Shown here in pieces: positions 8,052 through 16,502 of a stretch of 64,000 nucleotides of DNA. How positions within the stretch are numbered: position 1 is the stretch's first letter; each line of letters opens with the position of its first letter. The translations under genes and the position numbers were made by a program. The notes beneath the pieces were generated by a model. That model was given only the letters and a program-made list of their open reading frames with translations. It searched no databases and was not told the DNA's origin. Source of the DNA: Lutispora sp003527145 (GTDB lineage Bacteria > Bacillota > Clostridia > Lutisporales > Lutisporaceae); the NCBI GenBank assembly GCA_029983695.1, contig JASBZB010000014.1, positions 35,839 through 99,838 of the forward strand, written 5' to 3'.

Positions 8052-9593
8052 ATGGATAGCATCAGAAAAAAATTTTATATGTATATATTATTATTTATAA
8101 TCATTATATGCTCCATCAGCATCTTCATCTTTGTTTATTCCATAAAAAATGTAGAAAGCATATATGAGAAAAATGTTCAGGAGAACATATACAGTTTAAA
8201 AAAAGGTTTCCTTAAGGATACGGTAAACAATGTTATCTCTCTCATTGAGCAAGTACGAGAGCAGAATATAAATCAATATGCTTTATTAGCAGATAATGCT
8301 TCAAAGGCTTTTCAAGAGTACTATAAGCTAGATCCGGAAAAATTTCCGGGTCTGGCTATTGATTATTTTAATCAAGATGATATGCGAGAGATTTTTGAAG
8401 TTATCATCATAGACAATTCACAAAATGAGATCATTTACGAACACTTGGCTTATTCTATGGACAGGTCGGTTTTGATCGAGGACAAGCTGGAGCGAATCAA
8501 ATCGGAAAACCCTTTCTATTATGAGAAAACCTATGGAATATACACGGTTTTCTACGCTATACGCATGACTTTTATAGATGAACTCACGAAAAAGCATATT
8601 GCATATGTAATACATAATTCAAAATTTGAAAATGATTCTTATATATGGGTCAATGAGGTCATTGACTATAATGGCGGAGAGAACTATGCCATCAGAAGGA
8701 TTCATCCCAATCTGAAGGATACCGAGGGAAGCTATTTATCTACAGAAACACGTGATATAAAAGGGAATAAGCCATATTTGACGGAACTGGAAGGTGTCAA
8801 AGAAAAGGGAGAAATTTTTTTTAAATACTATTTCAAGAGGATGAATTCCAAAGAGATATCGGAAAAGCTTACTTATTCCAAGCTATATAAAGAATATGAC
8901 TGGATAATTGCCATGGGCATTCATGTTGATGATATAAAGGCTTATATAAATAAAGTGAGCAACCACAGCCAAAAAGTAATAACCGATATGTTTTTCTATA
9001 TTCTGCTCATATTATTTTTAATGTTCATAAGCGGTTATCTGTGGCTCACGCGTTTGGAAAAATGGTATTATCAAAACTCCAATAAAGCCTTGAAAGAGGA
9101 GATAAACCTGGATCCTCTGATAAAGATATATAATCGGCGTGCGGCTCAGGCTAAGCTTAATGCCATATTTGACAGTTTTAAGCGCAATGGCAGCATCTAC
9201 GCGATTATAATATATGATGTTGATAACTTTAAGAGCATAAATGATACCTATGGTCATGATGCAGGCGACGCAGTCCTCATCAATATTGCAAAAATAATAA
9301 ACAGCAACATAAGGAGCACGGATAGCTTATACAGGTGGGGCGGAGAAGAATTTCTGCTGATCTGCGAAGGCATGAAGAAGGAACACGTCATGGACTTTGC
9401 TCAGAAGCTGCTGGAGAATATTGGGGAAGCAGAATACAGCCAAGGAGAAGAACGGTATTGCGTTACCGTTTCCATAGGCATTTCATTCTTTGAACCTTCC
9501 GATGTTGATTATAGTGCAGCAATAAAGCGCGCTGATACAGCGCTGTATAATGCAAAAAAATCAGGGAAAAACTGCGTCTGCTTATGCAAATAA
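8052..9593 (+). CDS. Membrane diguanylate cyclase with extracellular sensor domain
   Basis: 513 residues. A transmembrane helix at about 8-30 is followed by a roughly 270-residue extracytoplasmic domain of Cache type, including the DWIIAMGIHVDDI segment common at the end of such domains. A second helix (about 310-335) leads to a GGDEF domain (about 345-510) with the active-site signature GGEEF and DVDNFKSINDTYGHDAGD. An I-site-like RxxD is not obvious. It would make cyclic di-GMP in response to an external ligand. RBS GAGGTG precedes the ATG. It stands alone. Confidence 0.88.
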   Translation: MDSIRKKFYMYILLFIIIICSISIFIFVYSIKNVESIYEKNVQENIYSLKKGFLKDTVNNVISLIEQVREQNINQYALLADNASKAFQEYYKLDPEKFPGLAIDYFNQDDMREIFEVIIIDNSQNEIIYEHLAYSMDRSVLIEDKLERIKSENPFYYEKTYGIYTVFYAIRMTFIDELTKKHIAYVIHNSKFENDSYIWVNEVIDYNGGENYAIRRIHPNLKDTEGSYLSTETRDIKGNKPYLTELEGVKEKGEIFFKYYFKRMNSKEISEKLTYSKLYKEYDWIIAMGIHVDDIKAYINKVSNHSQKVITDMFFYILLILFLMFISGYLWLTRLEKWYYQNSNKALKEEINLDPLIKIYNRRAAQAKLNAIFDSFKRNGSIYAIIIYDVDNFKSINDTYGHDAGDAVLINIAKIINSNIRSTDSLYRWGGEEFLLICEGMKKEHVMDFAQKLLENIGEAEYSQGEERYCVTVSIGISFFEPSDVDYSAAIKRADTALYNAKKSGKNCVCLCK

Positions 9594-9602
9594 GCAGGCT
9601 TT

Positions 9603-10733
9603 TTACAACTCCTTCAATACCTTATCAACGGCTTCTGCCAAACCGGGCTCAAGCTTCTTTGCCTCCTCCAGCTCCTTCTTTGCTGCGCTGATATTTCCAG
9701 TATCCACATACAACAAGCCTTTCATATATCGCCCTCGCGGTGCATCCAGCTCTATTATCTGATCTGCATATTCAAAGGCTTCGGAATATTTGCTTTGGGA
9801 AGCTGATGATATTACCAATGCCCATAAGGTGCGAAGTCTGATATGATCGTCCTTAAAGTTTGCAGATAGTATTTCTTTGCCGATCTTATCAACTTCTTTA
9901 TAAGATCCTTTTTGGAGCAGACCATCCAATTGTTCAACCTTTAATATGATCGTATTTTGGACGTTGCTGAAGCCATAGGTTAAAGAAGCTCCGAGAACCA
10001 ATAATGTCAGTATGATAAAGACGGGCCTTTTCAGCCATCTATGATGTGTCCCTCTCAGCTTGACTATCCCCGATGCAAGAAATCCTCCCAGCAGCCCTCC
10101 CAGATGAGCATAATTGTCTATGCCCTTATGGACAAAACCATATACGACATTGATAGCTATGGTGATTATTATGTTATGGCCAAAATAGCGTCTGAATAAT
10201 TCCGGGTTTTCAATTCCGAAATAAAGCAGTGCGCCGAGGAGCCCGAATATGGAGCCGGATGCGCCCACGCCGGGGTTGGGGGAAAAGATGAAGCTTAATA
10301 TGTTGCCGAATATTCCGGCGGCTAAATAAATAACCAGAAATTTCATATGGCCGTACAGCTTCTCTGTCACACTCCCCACCCAATACAGCGAATAGCTGTT
10401 CACCAGAAGATGGGTAAAGCTGGCATGAAGAAATATGGGAGTCAGAAAACGCCAATATTGACCCTGCATTATGCTGAGGTTTTCTTTCGCACCGAATATA
10501 TAAAGCCCTTCATTGAAATCTATGCCCTTTAAAAATGAGTATGCCATGATTGCCGCCCATACTGCCCCATTTATTATTATCAAACATATGGTGAGGGTCG
10601 CCTTTGGCGGAGAATACTCAGGCATGTATCTATATTCATGCCCCCCATATTCTGACGGATTCATTTCATTGTCATTGTCCCCGTAAAAAATCATTGGATT
10701 TGTTTGTTCTCCATCGATATATTTTCCCTGCAT
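9603..10733 (-). CDS. Rhomboid intramembrane serine protease with C-terminal TPR
   Basis: 376 residues. Six or so membrane helices lie between about 45 and 250. The catalytic Ser is in GVGASGSIFGLLGAL and the catalytic His in HLGGLLGGFLASG. A cytoplasmic tail of about 120 residues contains tetratricopeptide-like helices (ADQIIELDAPRGRYMKGLLYV...). This resembles B. subtilis GluP/YqgP. Rhomboids cleave membrane-protein helices; the substrate here is unknown. It ends ten bases past the convergent diguanylate cyclase. Confidence 0.9.
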   Translation of the reverse strand: MQGKYIDGEQTNPMIFYGDNDNEMNPSEYGGHEYRYMPEYSPPKATLTICLIIINGAVWAAIMAYSFLKGIDFNEGLYIFGAKENLSIMQGQYWRFLTPIFLHASFTHLLVNSYSLYWVGSVTEKLYGHMKFLVIYLAAGIFGNILSFIFSPNPGVGASGSIFGLLGALLYFGIENPELFRRYFGHNIIITIAINVVYGFVHKGIDNYAHLGGLLGGFLASGIVKLRGTHHRWLKRPVFIILTLLVLGASLTYGFSNVQNTIILKVEQLDGLLQKGSYKEVDKIGKEILSANFKDDHIRLRTLWALVISSASQSKYSEAFEYADQIIELDAPRGRYMKGLLYVDTGNISAAKKELEEAKKLEPGLAEAVDKVLKEL

Positions 10734-10811
10734 ATTTAACCTCCGGTACTATAGCTGTTTTTAATACCACTATAATAATATTATACCAATAAATGATTAA
10801 TAAATTAACTC

Positions 10812-10888
10812 GTTGTGCTGGCTGATAAAAAAGTATTTCACTGAACTAACATTCAGTGGAGTTGAAACCCCTTATCAGCTAACACAAC
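10812..10888. repeat. Palindromic hairpin element, copy B
   Basis: Outer arms GTTGTGCTGGCTGATAA and TTATCAGCTAACACAAC (15 of 17 pair) match the arms of the elements at 4056 and 42804, but the centre differs and holds its own hairpin (CACTGAA, loop, TTCAGTG). It lies between the divergent rhomboid and tig genes, in an intergenic region of nearly 500 bases. Confidence 0.65.
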
Positions 10889-11102
10889 AGATTAAATTAA
10901 TAGCAGAGCAAAAAGAATAATCAGCAAATAAAATCATATATTCATGGGACAAACTATGATATTTATAGTAAAATATACTTAGGGATAATAATTATGGATT
11001 AGAAATAAATATTGAGGAATTGTGCTATTTGCTCTGATTTTTAAAAAATTATATAAAGCAAAGTATAATGGAAGAAACAGAGTAGAAAAATAGCAAAAAT
11101 GC

Positions 11103-11130
11103 TTGATATGCATTTACAGTATGTTATAAT
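11103..11130 (+). promoter_or_regulatory. Sigma-A-type promoter of tig
   Basis: TTGATA (11103-11108), 16-base spacer, TATAAT (11125-11130). It lies about 95 bases upstream of the tig start. Confidence 0.7.
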
Positions 11131-11159
11131 TAAGTGGTTAAAGTGGAATGCTGGACTTC

Positions 11160-11181
11160 ATTCCCGCGCGGAAGCGGGAAT
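11160..11181 (+). other. Hairpin in the tig leader
   Basis: ATTCCCGC, loop GCGGAA, GCGGGAAT: a perfect 8-bp GC-rich stem between the promoter and the RBS, with no T tract. It is probably a leader structure affecting stability or translation. Confidence 0.5.
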
Positions 11182-11226
11182 ACTGATAAAGCCGCTGAGA
11201 TTACTTGATATATGAGGAGGATATTG

Positions 11227-12513
11227 ATGAACTCTAAGTTAGAAAAATTAGAAAAAAATGTTGCTGCATTAGAAATTACTGTTTCGGCTGAAAAGCTGGA
11301 GGAAGGAATAGCAAAGGCATATATAAAAAATGTGAAGAAATTCAATTTGCCAGGTTTCAGAAAGGGAAAGGCCCCAAGAAAGCTTATTGAAAAACATTAT
11401 GGTGAAGGAATATTTTACGAAGATGCCATAAATGAGGTTTGTCCGGAAGCCTATGAAGAGGCAGTAAAAGAGCATAATCTGGATCCGGTCGATAGGCCAT
11501 CCATTGATATAGTTGATATCGAGAGCGGAAAAGGAATAGTATTTAAAGCAGAAGTAACGGTAAAGCCTGAAGTTCAACTGGGACAATACAAGGGAATAGA
11601 AGTAGAAAAAAAGGAGTATAATGTTACAGATGAAGATGTTTCTAAGGAATTGGTAGCTCTCAGAAACAAGAATGCAAGGATAATCGATATCACCGACAGG
11701 CCTGTGAAGATGGGAGACAATACAACAATAGACTTCAAAGGCTTTGTGGATGATAAGCAGTTTGATGGCGGCACAGCTGAAGATTACAAGCTGGAGATAG
11801 GCTCCGACCAGTTCATACCCGGCTTTGAAGAGCAGCTTGTGGGCGCATCGATAGGCAATGAAGTTGATGTAAATGTAACCTTCCCGGAGGATTACAGGGC
11901 CGAGGAACTGGCAGGCAAGCCGGCCATTTTCAAGGTTACTGTGAAAGAAATAAAGGAAAAGGAATTACTGCCTTTAGATGACGAATTTGCTAAAGATGTA
12001 AGCGAGTTCGACACCTTGGATGAATTGAAGGAAGACATAAAGAAGAAAAAGACTGAAGAAGCAGAGCACAGGGCTTTGCATGAATTTGAAGACAATGTAA
12101 TTAAAAAGGTTGTTGAAAATGCTGAAGTGGACATCCCGCAGGTAATGGTAGATAATCAAGTTGAATCAATGATAAGGGATTTTGATTACCAGCTCAGATA
12201 TCAGGGATTGGATTTAGACTCATACATGAAGTATATGAACATCGGCCATGAAGAACTGCATCAATCCTATAAGGAAACAGCACTGGACAGAGTTAAGACT
12301 CAGCTTGTATTGGACGCGGTTGCAAAGGCAGAGAGCATATCGGTTTCAGAGGCCGAGCTTGAAGCAGAAATTGTGAAGACAGCGGAGCAATATAAGCAGG
12401 AGCCTGAGAAGTTTAAGAAATCCTTGAGAGAAAGAGATATTGAATATATCAAAGACGGATTGGAAGTACAAAAAACCATCGACTTTTTGGTGGAAAATAG
12501 CGCAAGCAAATAA
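11227..12513 (+). CDS. tig: Trigger factor
   Basis: 428 residues, the standard length. The N-terminal ribosome-binding signature GFRKGKAPRKLIEKHYG is present at about 40-57. A central FKBP-type peptidyl-prolyl isomerase domain (about 150-240; DNTTIDFKGFVD and PGFEEQLVGA) and the C-terminal chaperone arms follow. It binds nascent chains at the ribosome exit. AGGAGG at 11215-11220 sits six bases before the ATG at 11227; an in-frame ATG at 11212 precedes that RBS and is rejected. It heads the quality-control cluster with clpP and clpX. Confidence 0.97.
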   Translation: MNSKLEKLEKNVAALEITVSAEKLEEGIAKAYIKNVKKFNLPGFRKGKAPRKLIEKHYGEGIFYEDAINEVCPEAYEEAVKEHNLDPVDRPSIDIVDIESGKGIVFKAEVTVKPEVQLGQYKGIEVEKKEYNVTDEDVSKELVALRNKNARIIDITDRPVKMGDNTTIDFKGFVDDKQFDGGTAEDYKLEIGSDQFIPGFEEQLVGASIGNEVDVNVTFPEDYRAEELAGKPAIFKVTVKEIKEKELLPLDDEFAKDVSEFDTLDELKEDIKKKKTEEAEHRALHEFEDNVIKKVVENAEVDIPQVMVDNQVESMIRDFDYQLRYQGLDLDSYMKYMNIGHEELHQSYKETALDRVKTQLVLDAVAKAESISVSEAELEAEIVKTAEQYKQEPEKFKKSLRERDIEYIKDGLEVQKTIDFLVENSASK

Positions 12514-12540
12514 TATTTAACAATAGTGAGGAGGATGTTT

Positions 12541-13125
12541 ATGAGCTTAGTGCCTATAGTAGTAGAACAAACCAACAGAGGCGAACGATCATATGACATT
12601 TATTCGAGACTTTTGAAAGACAGGATAGTTTTCCTGGGTGATGAAGTCAATGATGTGACTGCATCCCTAATTGTTGCCCAGCTTTTATTTTTGGAAGCAG
12701 AAGATCCTGAAAAGGATATTAACCTTTATATCAACAGTCCCGGCGGGTCAATAACTGCAGGAATGGCTATTTATGATACCATGCAGTTTATCAAGCCTGA
12801 TGTTTCAACCATATGCGTAGGCATGGCCGCAAGCATGGGTGCGTTTTTATTGGCTGCAGGAGCAAAGGGCAAGAGATTTGCACTGCCCAACAGCGAGATC
12901 ATGATACATCAGCCCTTAGGCGGAGCCAGAGGGCAGGCTACCGATGTGATCATCCATGCTGAAAGATTGATCAGGACTAAAAAAACATTGAACAAGATAT
13001 TGAGTGAGAAAACCGGTCAGCCCTTGGAGAAAGTTGAAAAAGATGTGGAGAGAGATTATTTCATGTCATCAGAGGAGGCTAAGGCTTACGGGATAATTGA
13101 CGACATTCTATCAAAGAGAAAGTAA
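12541..13125 (+). CDS. clpP: ATP-dependent Clp protease proteolytic subunit
   Basis: 194 residues. The catalytic triad is complete: Ser98 in GMAASMGAFLL, His123 in MIHQPLGG, and the Asp near residue 172 in the VERDYFMS segment. The protein starts MSLVPIVVEQT, the usual ClpP opening; AGGAGG at 12529-12534 supports the ATG at 12541 over upstream in-frame starts. It forms the barrel peptidase with ClpX, whose gene follows 14 bases later. I saw no CtsR heptads upstream. Confidence 0.97.
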   Translation: MSLVPIVVEQTNRGERSYDIYSRLLKDRIVFLGDEVNDVTASLIVAQLLFLEAEDPEKDINLYINSPGGSITAGMAIYDTMQFIKPDVSTICVGMAASMGAFLLAAGAKGKRFALPNSEIMIHQPLGGARGQATDVIIHAERLIRTKKTLNKILSEKTGQPLEKVEKDVERDYFMSSEEAKAYGIIDDILSKRK

Positions 13126-13139
13126 AAAGAGGTGTATGT

Positions 13140-14438
13140 ATGGCCAAATTTGAGGATAAGAAACAGCTCAAATGCTCCTTTTGCGGTAAGAATCAGGACC
13201 AGGTAAGGCGCCTTATTGCAGGGCCGGGAGTTTATATCTGCGATGAATGCATAGAGCTTTGCCAGGAAATAATAGATGAAGAATTTGAGGACGAAGTTGA
13301 TCTGGAGGTAAAGGATGTACCTAAGCCCAAGGATATAAAAGACTTTCTCGATAAATATGTCATAGGTCAGGATGATGCCAAAAAATCCATGGCTGTAGCA
13401 GTTTATAATCACTATAAGAGGATTAACTCTGATAATAAATATGATGATGTAGAGCTTCAAAAAAGCAATATAGTTCTGGTAGGGCCTACAGGCTCCGGCA
13501 AGACTCTGTTAGCTCAGACTCTGGCCAAAATGCTCAATGTACCCTTTGCCATAGCCGATGCCACATCGCTCACAGAGGCAGGCTATGTAGGCGAAGATGT
13601 AGAAAACATATTGCTCAAGCTTATTCAAAATGCAGACTATGATATTGAAAGAGCCGAAAAGGGCATAGTATATATTGATGAGATAGATAAAATTGCCAGA
13701 AAATCTGAGAATCCCTCAATCACAAGGGATGTATCCGGAGAAGGCGTGCAGCAGGCGCTTCTGAAGATATTGGAAGGAACTGTTGCCAGCGTACCGCCCC
13801 AGGGCGGAAGGAAGCACCCCCACCAGGAATTCATTCAGATAGACACAACAAATATACTATTCATATGCGGCGGAGCCTTTGACGGACTGGACAAAATAAT
13901 AATGAACAGAACAGGCAAGAAATCTATGGGCTTTATTGCAGACATTCAAACCAAGGAAAACAAGGATGTGGGAGAGATACTCAAGAATGTCCTCCCGGAA
14001 GACATGTTGAAGTTTGGCTTGATACCTGAATTCGTCGGCAGGCTTCCCATTATAGTAACCTTGAGCTCTCTTGATAAGGACGCGCTGGTCAAGATATTGA
14101 AGGAGCCCAAGAATGCTCTGGTGAAACAATATGAAAAGCTGTTTGAAATGGATAATGTGGACTTGGAATTCCAGGATGAAGCTCTGGAGGAAGTTGCAAG
14201 GCTGGCATTGGAGAGGAAGACAGGAGCGCGCGGCCTTAGAGCCATACTCGAAGACATCATGCTGAATGTAATGTATGAAATACCCTCAAGGGAAGACATA
14301 GATAAATGCATAGTGTCCAAGGAGACCATATTGGAGCATAAACAGCCGGAACTGGTATATCTTGAGCCGGGTACCAAGAAATCACCTAAAAAGCCGAATA
14401 AAAGAAGCGGTAAACCGAAGAGGGAGACAGCTTCATAA
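13140..14438 (+). CDS. clpX: Clp protease ATP-binding subunit ClpX
   Basis: 432 residues. It has an N-terminal C4 zinc-binding domain (CSFCGKNQDQV...YICDECIELC, residues about 12-42), Walker A GPTGSGKT (about 118), Walker B VYIDEIDKI, and the sensor and pore segments of AAA+ unfoldases. It recognises tagged or folded substrates and feeds them to ClpP. RBS AGAGGTG precedes the ATG. A terminator follows, so tig-clpP-clpX is likely one transcription unit. Confidence 0.97.
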   Translation: MAKFEDKKQLKCSFCGKNQDQVRRLIAGPGVYICDECIELCQEIIDEEFEDEVDLEVKDVPKPKDIKDFLDKYVIGQDDAKKSMAVAVYNHYKRINSDNKYDDVELQKSNIVLVGPTGSGKTLLAQTLAKMLNVPFAIADATSLTEAGYVGEDVENILLKLIQNADYDIERAEKGIVYIDEIDKIARKSENPSITRDVSGEGVQQALLKILEGTVASVPPQGGRKHPHQEFIQIDTTNILFICGGAFDGLDKIIMNRTGKKSMGFIADIQTKENKDVGEILKNVLPEDMLKFGLIPEFVGRLPIIVTLSSLDKDALVKILKEPKNALVKQYEKLFEMDNVDLEFQDEALEEVARLALERKTGARGLRAILEDIMLNVMYEIPSREDIDKCIVSKETILEHKQPELVYLEPGTKKSPKKPNKRSGKPKRETAS

Positions 14439-14455
14439 TAGTATAAAAGAAATAT

Positions 14456-14486
14456 AACCGATTGGGAAACCGATCGGTTTTTTGTT
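14456..14486 (+). terminator. Terminator after clpX
   Basis: AACCGAT (14456-14462), loop, ATCGGTT (14473-14479), then a run of T. Confidence 0.8.
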
Positions 14487-14584
14487 TTGAAATTTTTAGC
14501 AGTTTCAAATCTACAGGATAAAAAAAACCTCAGTATCCAATAATATTATTGACAGTTAATCAATTGTGATGGGAGGCAAAAACC

Positions 14585-16297
14585 ATGTCTCAAGTTTTAT
14601 TTTTTGTGCAGCTTTTCTTTCTTCTGGTGATGGGTTTATATTTTTTCAATATGCTGAAAGGGCAGCAAGGAAGCAAAGTTGTCGTTGAAAAAGAGTCAAA
14701 AAAAGAATTGGAAAAATTGCAGAAAATGAGGGAAATCAAGCTTACTAAACCTCTATCTGAATTGACCAGGCCCTCAACCTTCGAAGAAATAGTAGGACAG
14801 GGGAATGGGATCAAGTCTTTGAAGGCAGCACTGTGCAGCCCTAATCCACAGCATGTGATCATATATGGTCCTCCGGGTATCGGGAAAACGGCAGCCGCAA
14901 GGCTTGTTTTAGAGGAAGCAAAGAAAACCAAGGGCAGCCCCTTCAGACAGGACGCAAAATTTATGGAGATAGATGCTACAACCGTAAGATTTGATGAGAG
15001 GGGCATCGCCGATCCTCTTATAGGCTCTGTACATGATCCTATATATCAAGGGGCGGGAGCCATGGGTCAAGCAGGCATCCCTCAGCCCAAACCAGGAGCA
15101 GTCACGAAAGCTCATGGGGGAGTGCTCTTTATAGATGAAATAGGAGAACTCCATCCCATTCAGATGAATAAATTGCTTAAGGTTCTGGAGGACAGGAAGG
15201 TATTCTTAGAAAGCGCCTATTATAATTCAGAGGACCCTCATATACCATTTCATATACATGATATATTTCAAAACGGCCTTCCTGCAGACTTCAGGCTCAT
15301 AGGGGCAACTACCAGAGGTCCCGAATCCATACCTCCGGCTCTCAGATCCAGATGCCTGGAGATATATTTTAAGGCATTGAGCCCTGATGAGATAAAGATA
15401 GTATGTGAGAATACCATCAGAAAAATATTTTTCGATATGGAAAAAGGCGTTACAGATGTCATTGCCAAGTATGCCACTAATGGCAGAGAAGCGGTTAACA
15501 TTATTCAAACAGCGGTAGGCATAAACATAAACGAAGGAAGAAGCAAGGTCCTGATAAGGGACATAGAATGGGTGGTAAACAGCGGACAATACAGCCCGCG
15601 CCCCGAAAAGAAGATAAGCCAGGAGCCACAGGTGGGCTATGTGAACGGTCTGGCCGTATATGGCCCCAATATGGGAACCATACTGGAAATTGAAGCTTCA
15701 TCCTCATATGCTGATAAAGGCAAAGGAAGGTTGACTATAACGGGCATAGTAGACGAGGAAGAGATAGGGTCCAATGACGGTAAAAAGGTAAAAAGGAAGA
15801 GCATGGCGAAATCCTCTGTAGAGAATGTCCTAACCGTGATAAAAAAATACCTGAATATAAATCCGGGAGATTATGATATACATCTGAACTTCCCCGGCGG
15901 CGTTCCCATAGACGGCCCTTCCGCAGGCATAGCCGTAGCGGTTGCGATTTACTCCTCCATTACAAACATGCCGGTGGATAATAATATAGCTATGACCGGT
16001 GAAATATCCATAAGGGGTAAGGTCATGCCGGTGGGCGGCGTAGTAGCCAAGGTAGAAGCTGCGAAATCCGCAGGCGGAAAAAAAGTTATCATACCGAAGG
16101 AAAACTATCAAGAGATATTGAATAATATAGGCATAGAAATAATACCTGTAGAAGATATAAAAGAGGTTATAGATATTGCATTAAACAAGACTCATCAGAG
16201 GTCAAAACATCTTACGGCACTGCCGGATACAGGCCTATTGGCTGCTAATGGTGTTGCACCTATGCAAAGCAGCTCCAATGTAACCTCGGCGCAGTAG
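14585..16297 (+). CDS. lonB: LonB-type ATP-dependent protease
   Basis: 570 residues. A single N-terminal membrane helix (about 4-24) replaces the large N-domain of classical Lon. The AAA+ module has Walker A GPPGIGKTAA (about 97) and Walker B LFIDEIGELHP. The C-terminal Lon protease domain has the catalytic Ser in DGPSAGIAV, and a Lys in the GGVVAKVEAAKSAG helix. In Bacillus, LonB is expressed in the forespore. It lies directly upstream of full-length Lon, a common Firmicutes arrangement. Confidence 0.93.
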   Translation: MSQVLFFVQLFFLLVMGLYFFNMLKGQQGSKVVVEKESKKELEKLQKMREIKLTKPLSELTRPSTFEEIVGQGNGIKSLKAALCSPNPQHVIIYGPPGIGKTAAARLVLEEAKKTKGSPFRQDAKFMEIDATTVRFDERGIADPLIGSVHDPIYQGAGAMGQAGIPQPKPGAVTKAHGGVLFIDEIGELHPIQMNKLLKVLEDRKVFLESAYYNSEDPHIPFHIHDIFQNGLPADFRLIGATTRGPESIPPALRSRCLEIYFKALSPDEIKIVCENTIRKIFFDMEKGVTDVIAKYATNGREAVNIIQTAVGININEGRSKVLIRDIEWVVNSGQYSPRPEKKISQEPQVGYVNGLAVYGPNMGTILEIEASSSYADKGKGRLTITGIVDEEEIGSNDGKKVKRKSMAKSSVENVLTVIKKYLNINPGDYDIHLNFPGGVPIDGPSAGIAVAVAIYSSITNMPVDNNIAMTGEISIRGKVMPVGGVVAKVEAAKSAGGKKVIIPKENYQEILNNIGIEIIPVEDIKEVIDIALNKTHQRSKHLTALPDTGLLAANGVAPMQSSSNVTSAQ

Positions 16298-16300
16298 GGA

Positions 16301-16371
16301 ACGGAAACCACTGATTTCACTCTTCACTTTTTATTGCCGTGCTAATCAGTGGTTTCCGTCTCTTCTTTTTT
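16301..16371 (+). terminator. Long-stem terminator after lonB
   Basis: ACGGAAACCACTGATT (16301-16316) pairs perfectly with 16344-16359 (16 bp), followed by CTCTTCTTTTTT. The 27-base loop contains GATTTCACTC, the reverse complement of the loop motif in the hairpin family. Confidence 0.85.
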
Positions 16372-16415
16372 CGTATAAGCTTCACATTCCGAATTTAATC
16401 ATATTTAAAAAGTGG

Positions 16416-16444
16416 TTGCTTAATGAAGAGTATAAATATATAAT
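16416..16444 (+). promoter_or_regulatory. Sigma-A-type promoter of lon
   Basis: TTGCTT (16416-16421), 17-base spacer, TATAAT (16439-16444). Confidence 0.65.
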
Positions 16445-16502
16445 ATACTAGACATGGAGGAAGAAAATTATTACAATATAATCATTTACAGGAGTGATCG
16501 TT

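Noticed and set aside
10890..11100. Possible riboswitch or small RNA in the long tig leader region
   Set aside because: The promoter found at 11103 lies downstream of this stretch, and no known riboswitch core was recognised.
16301..16371. lonB hairpin considered as a member of the mobile hairpin family
   Set aside because: Its arms are unrelated to the 4056/42804 arms and it ends in a T run, so it is called a terminator; only the loop motif is shared.
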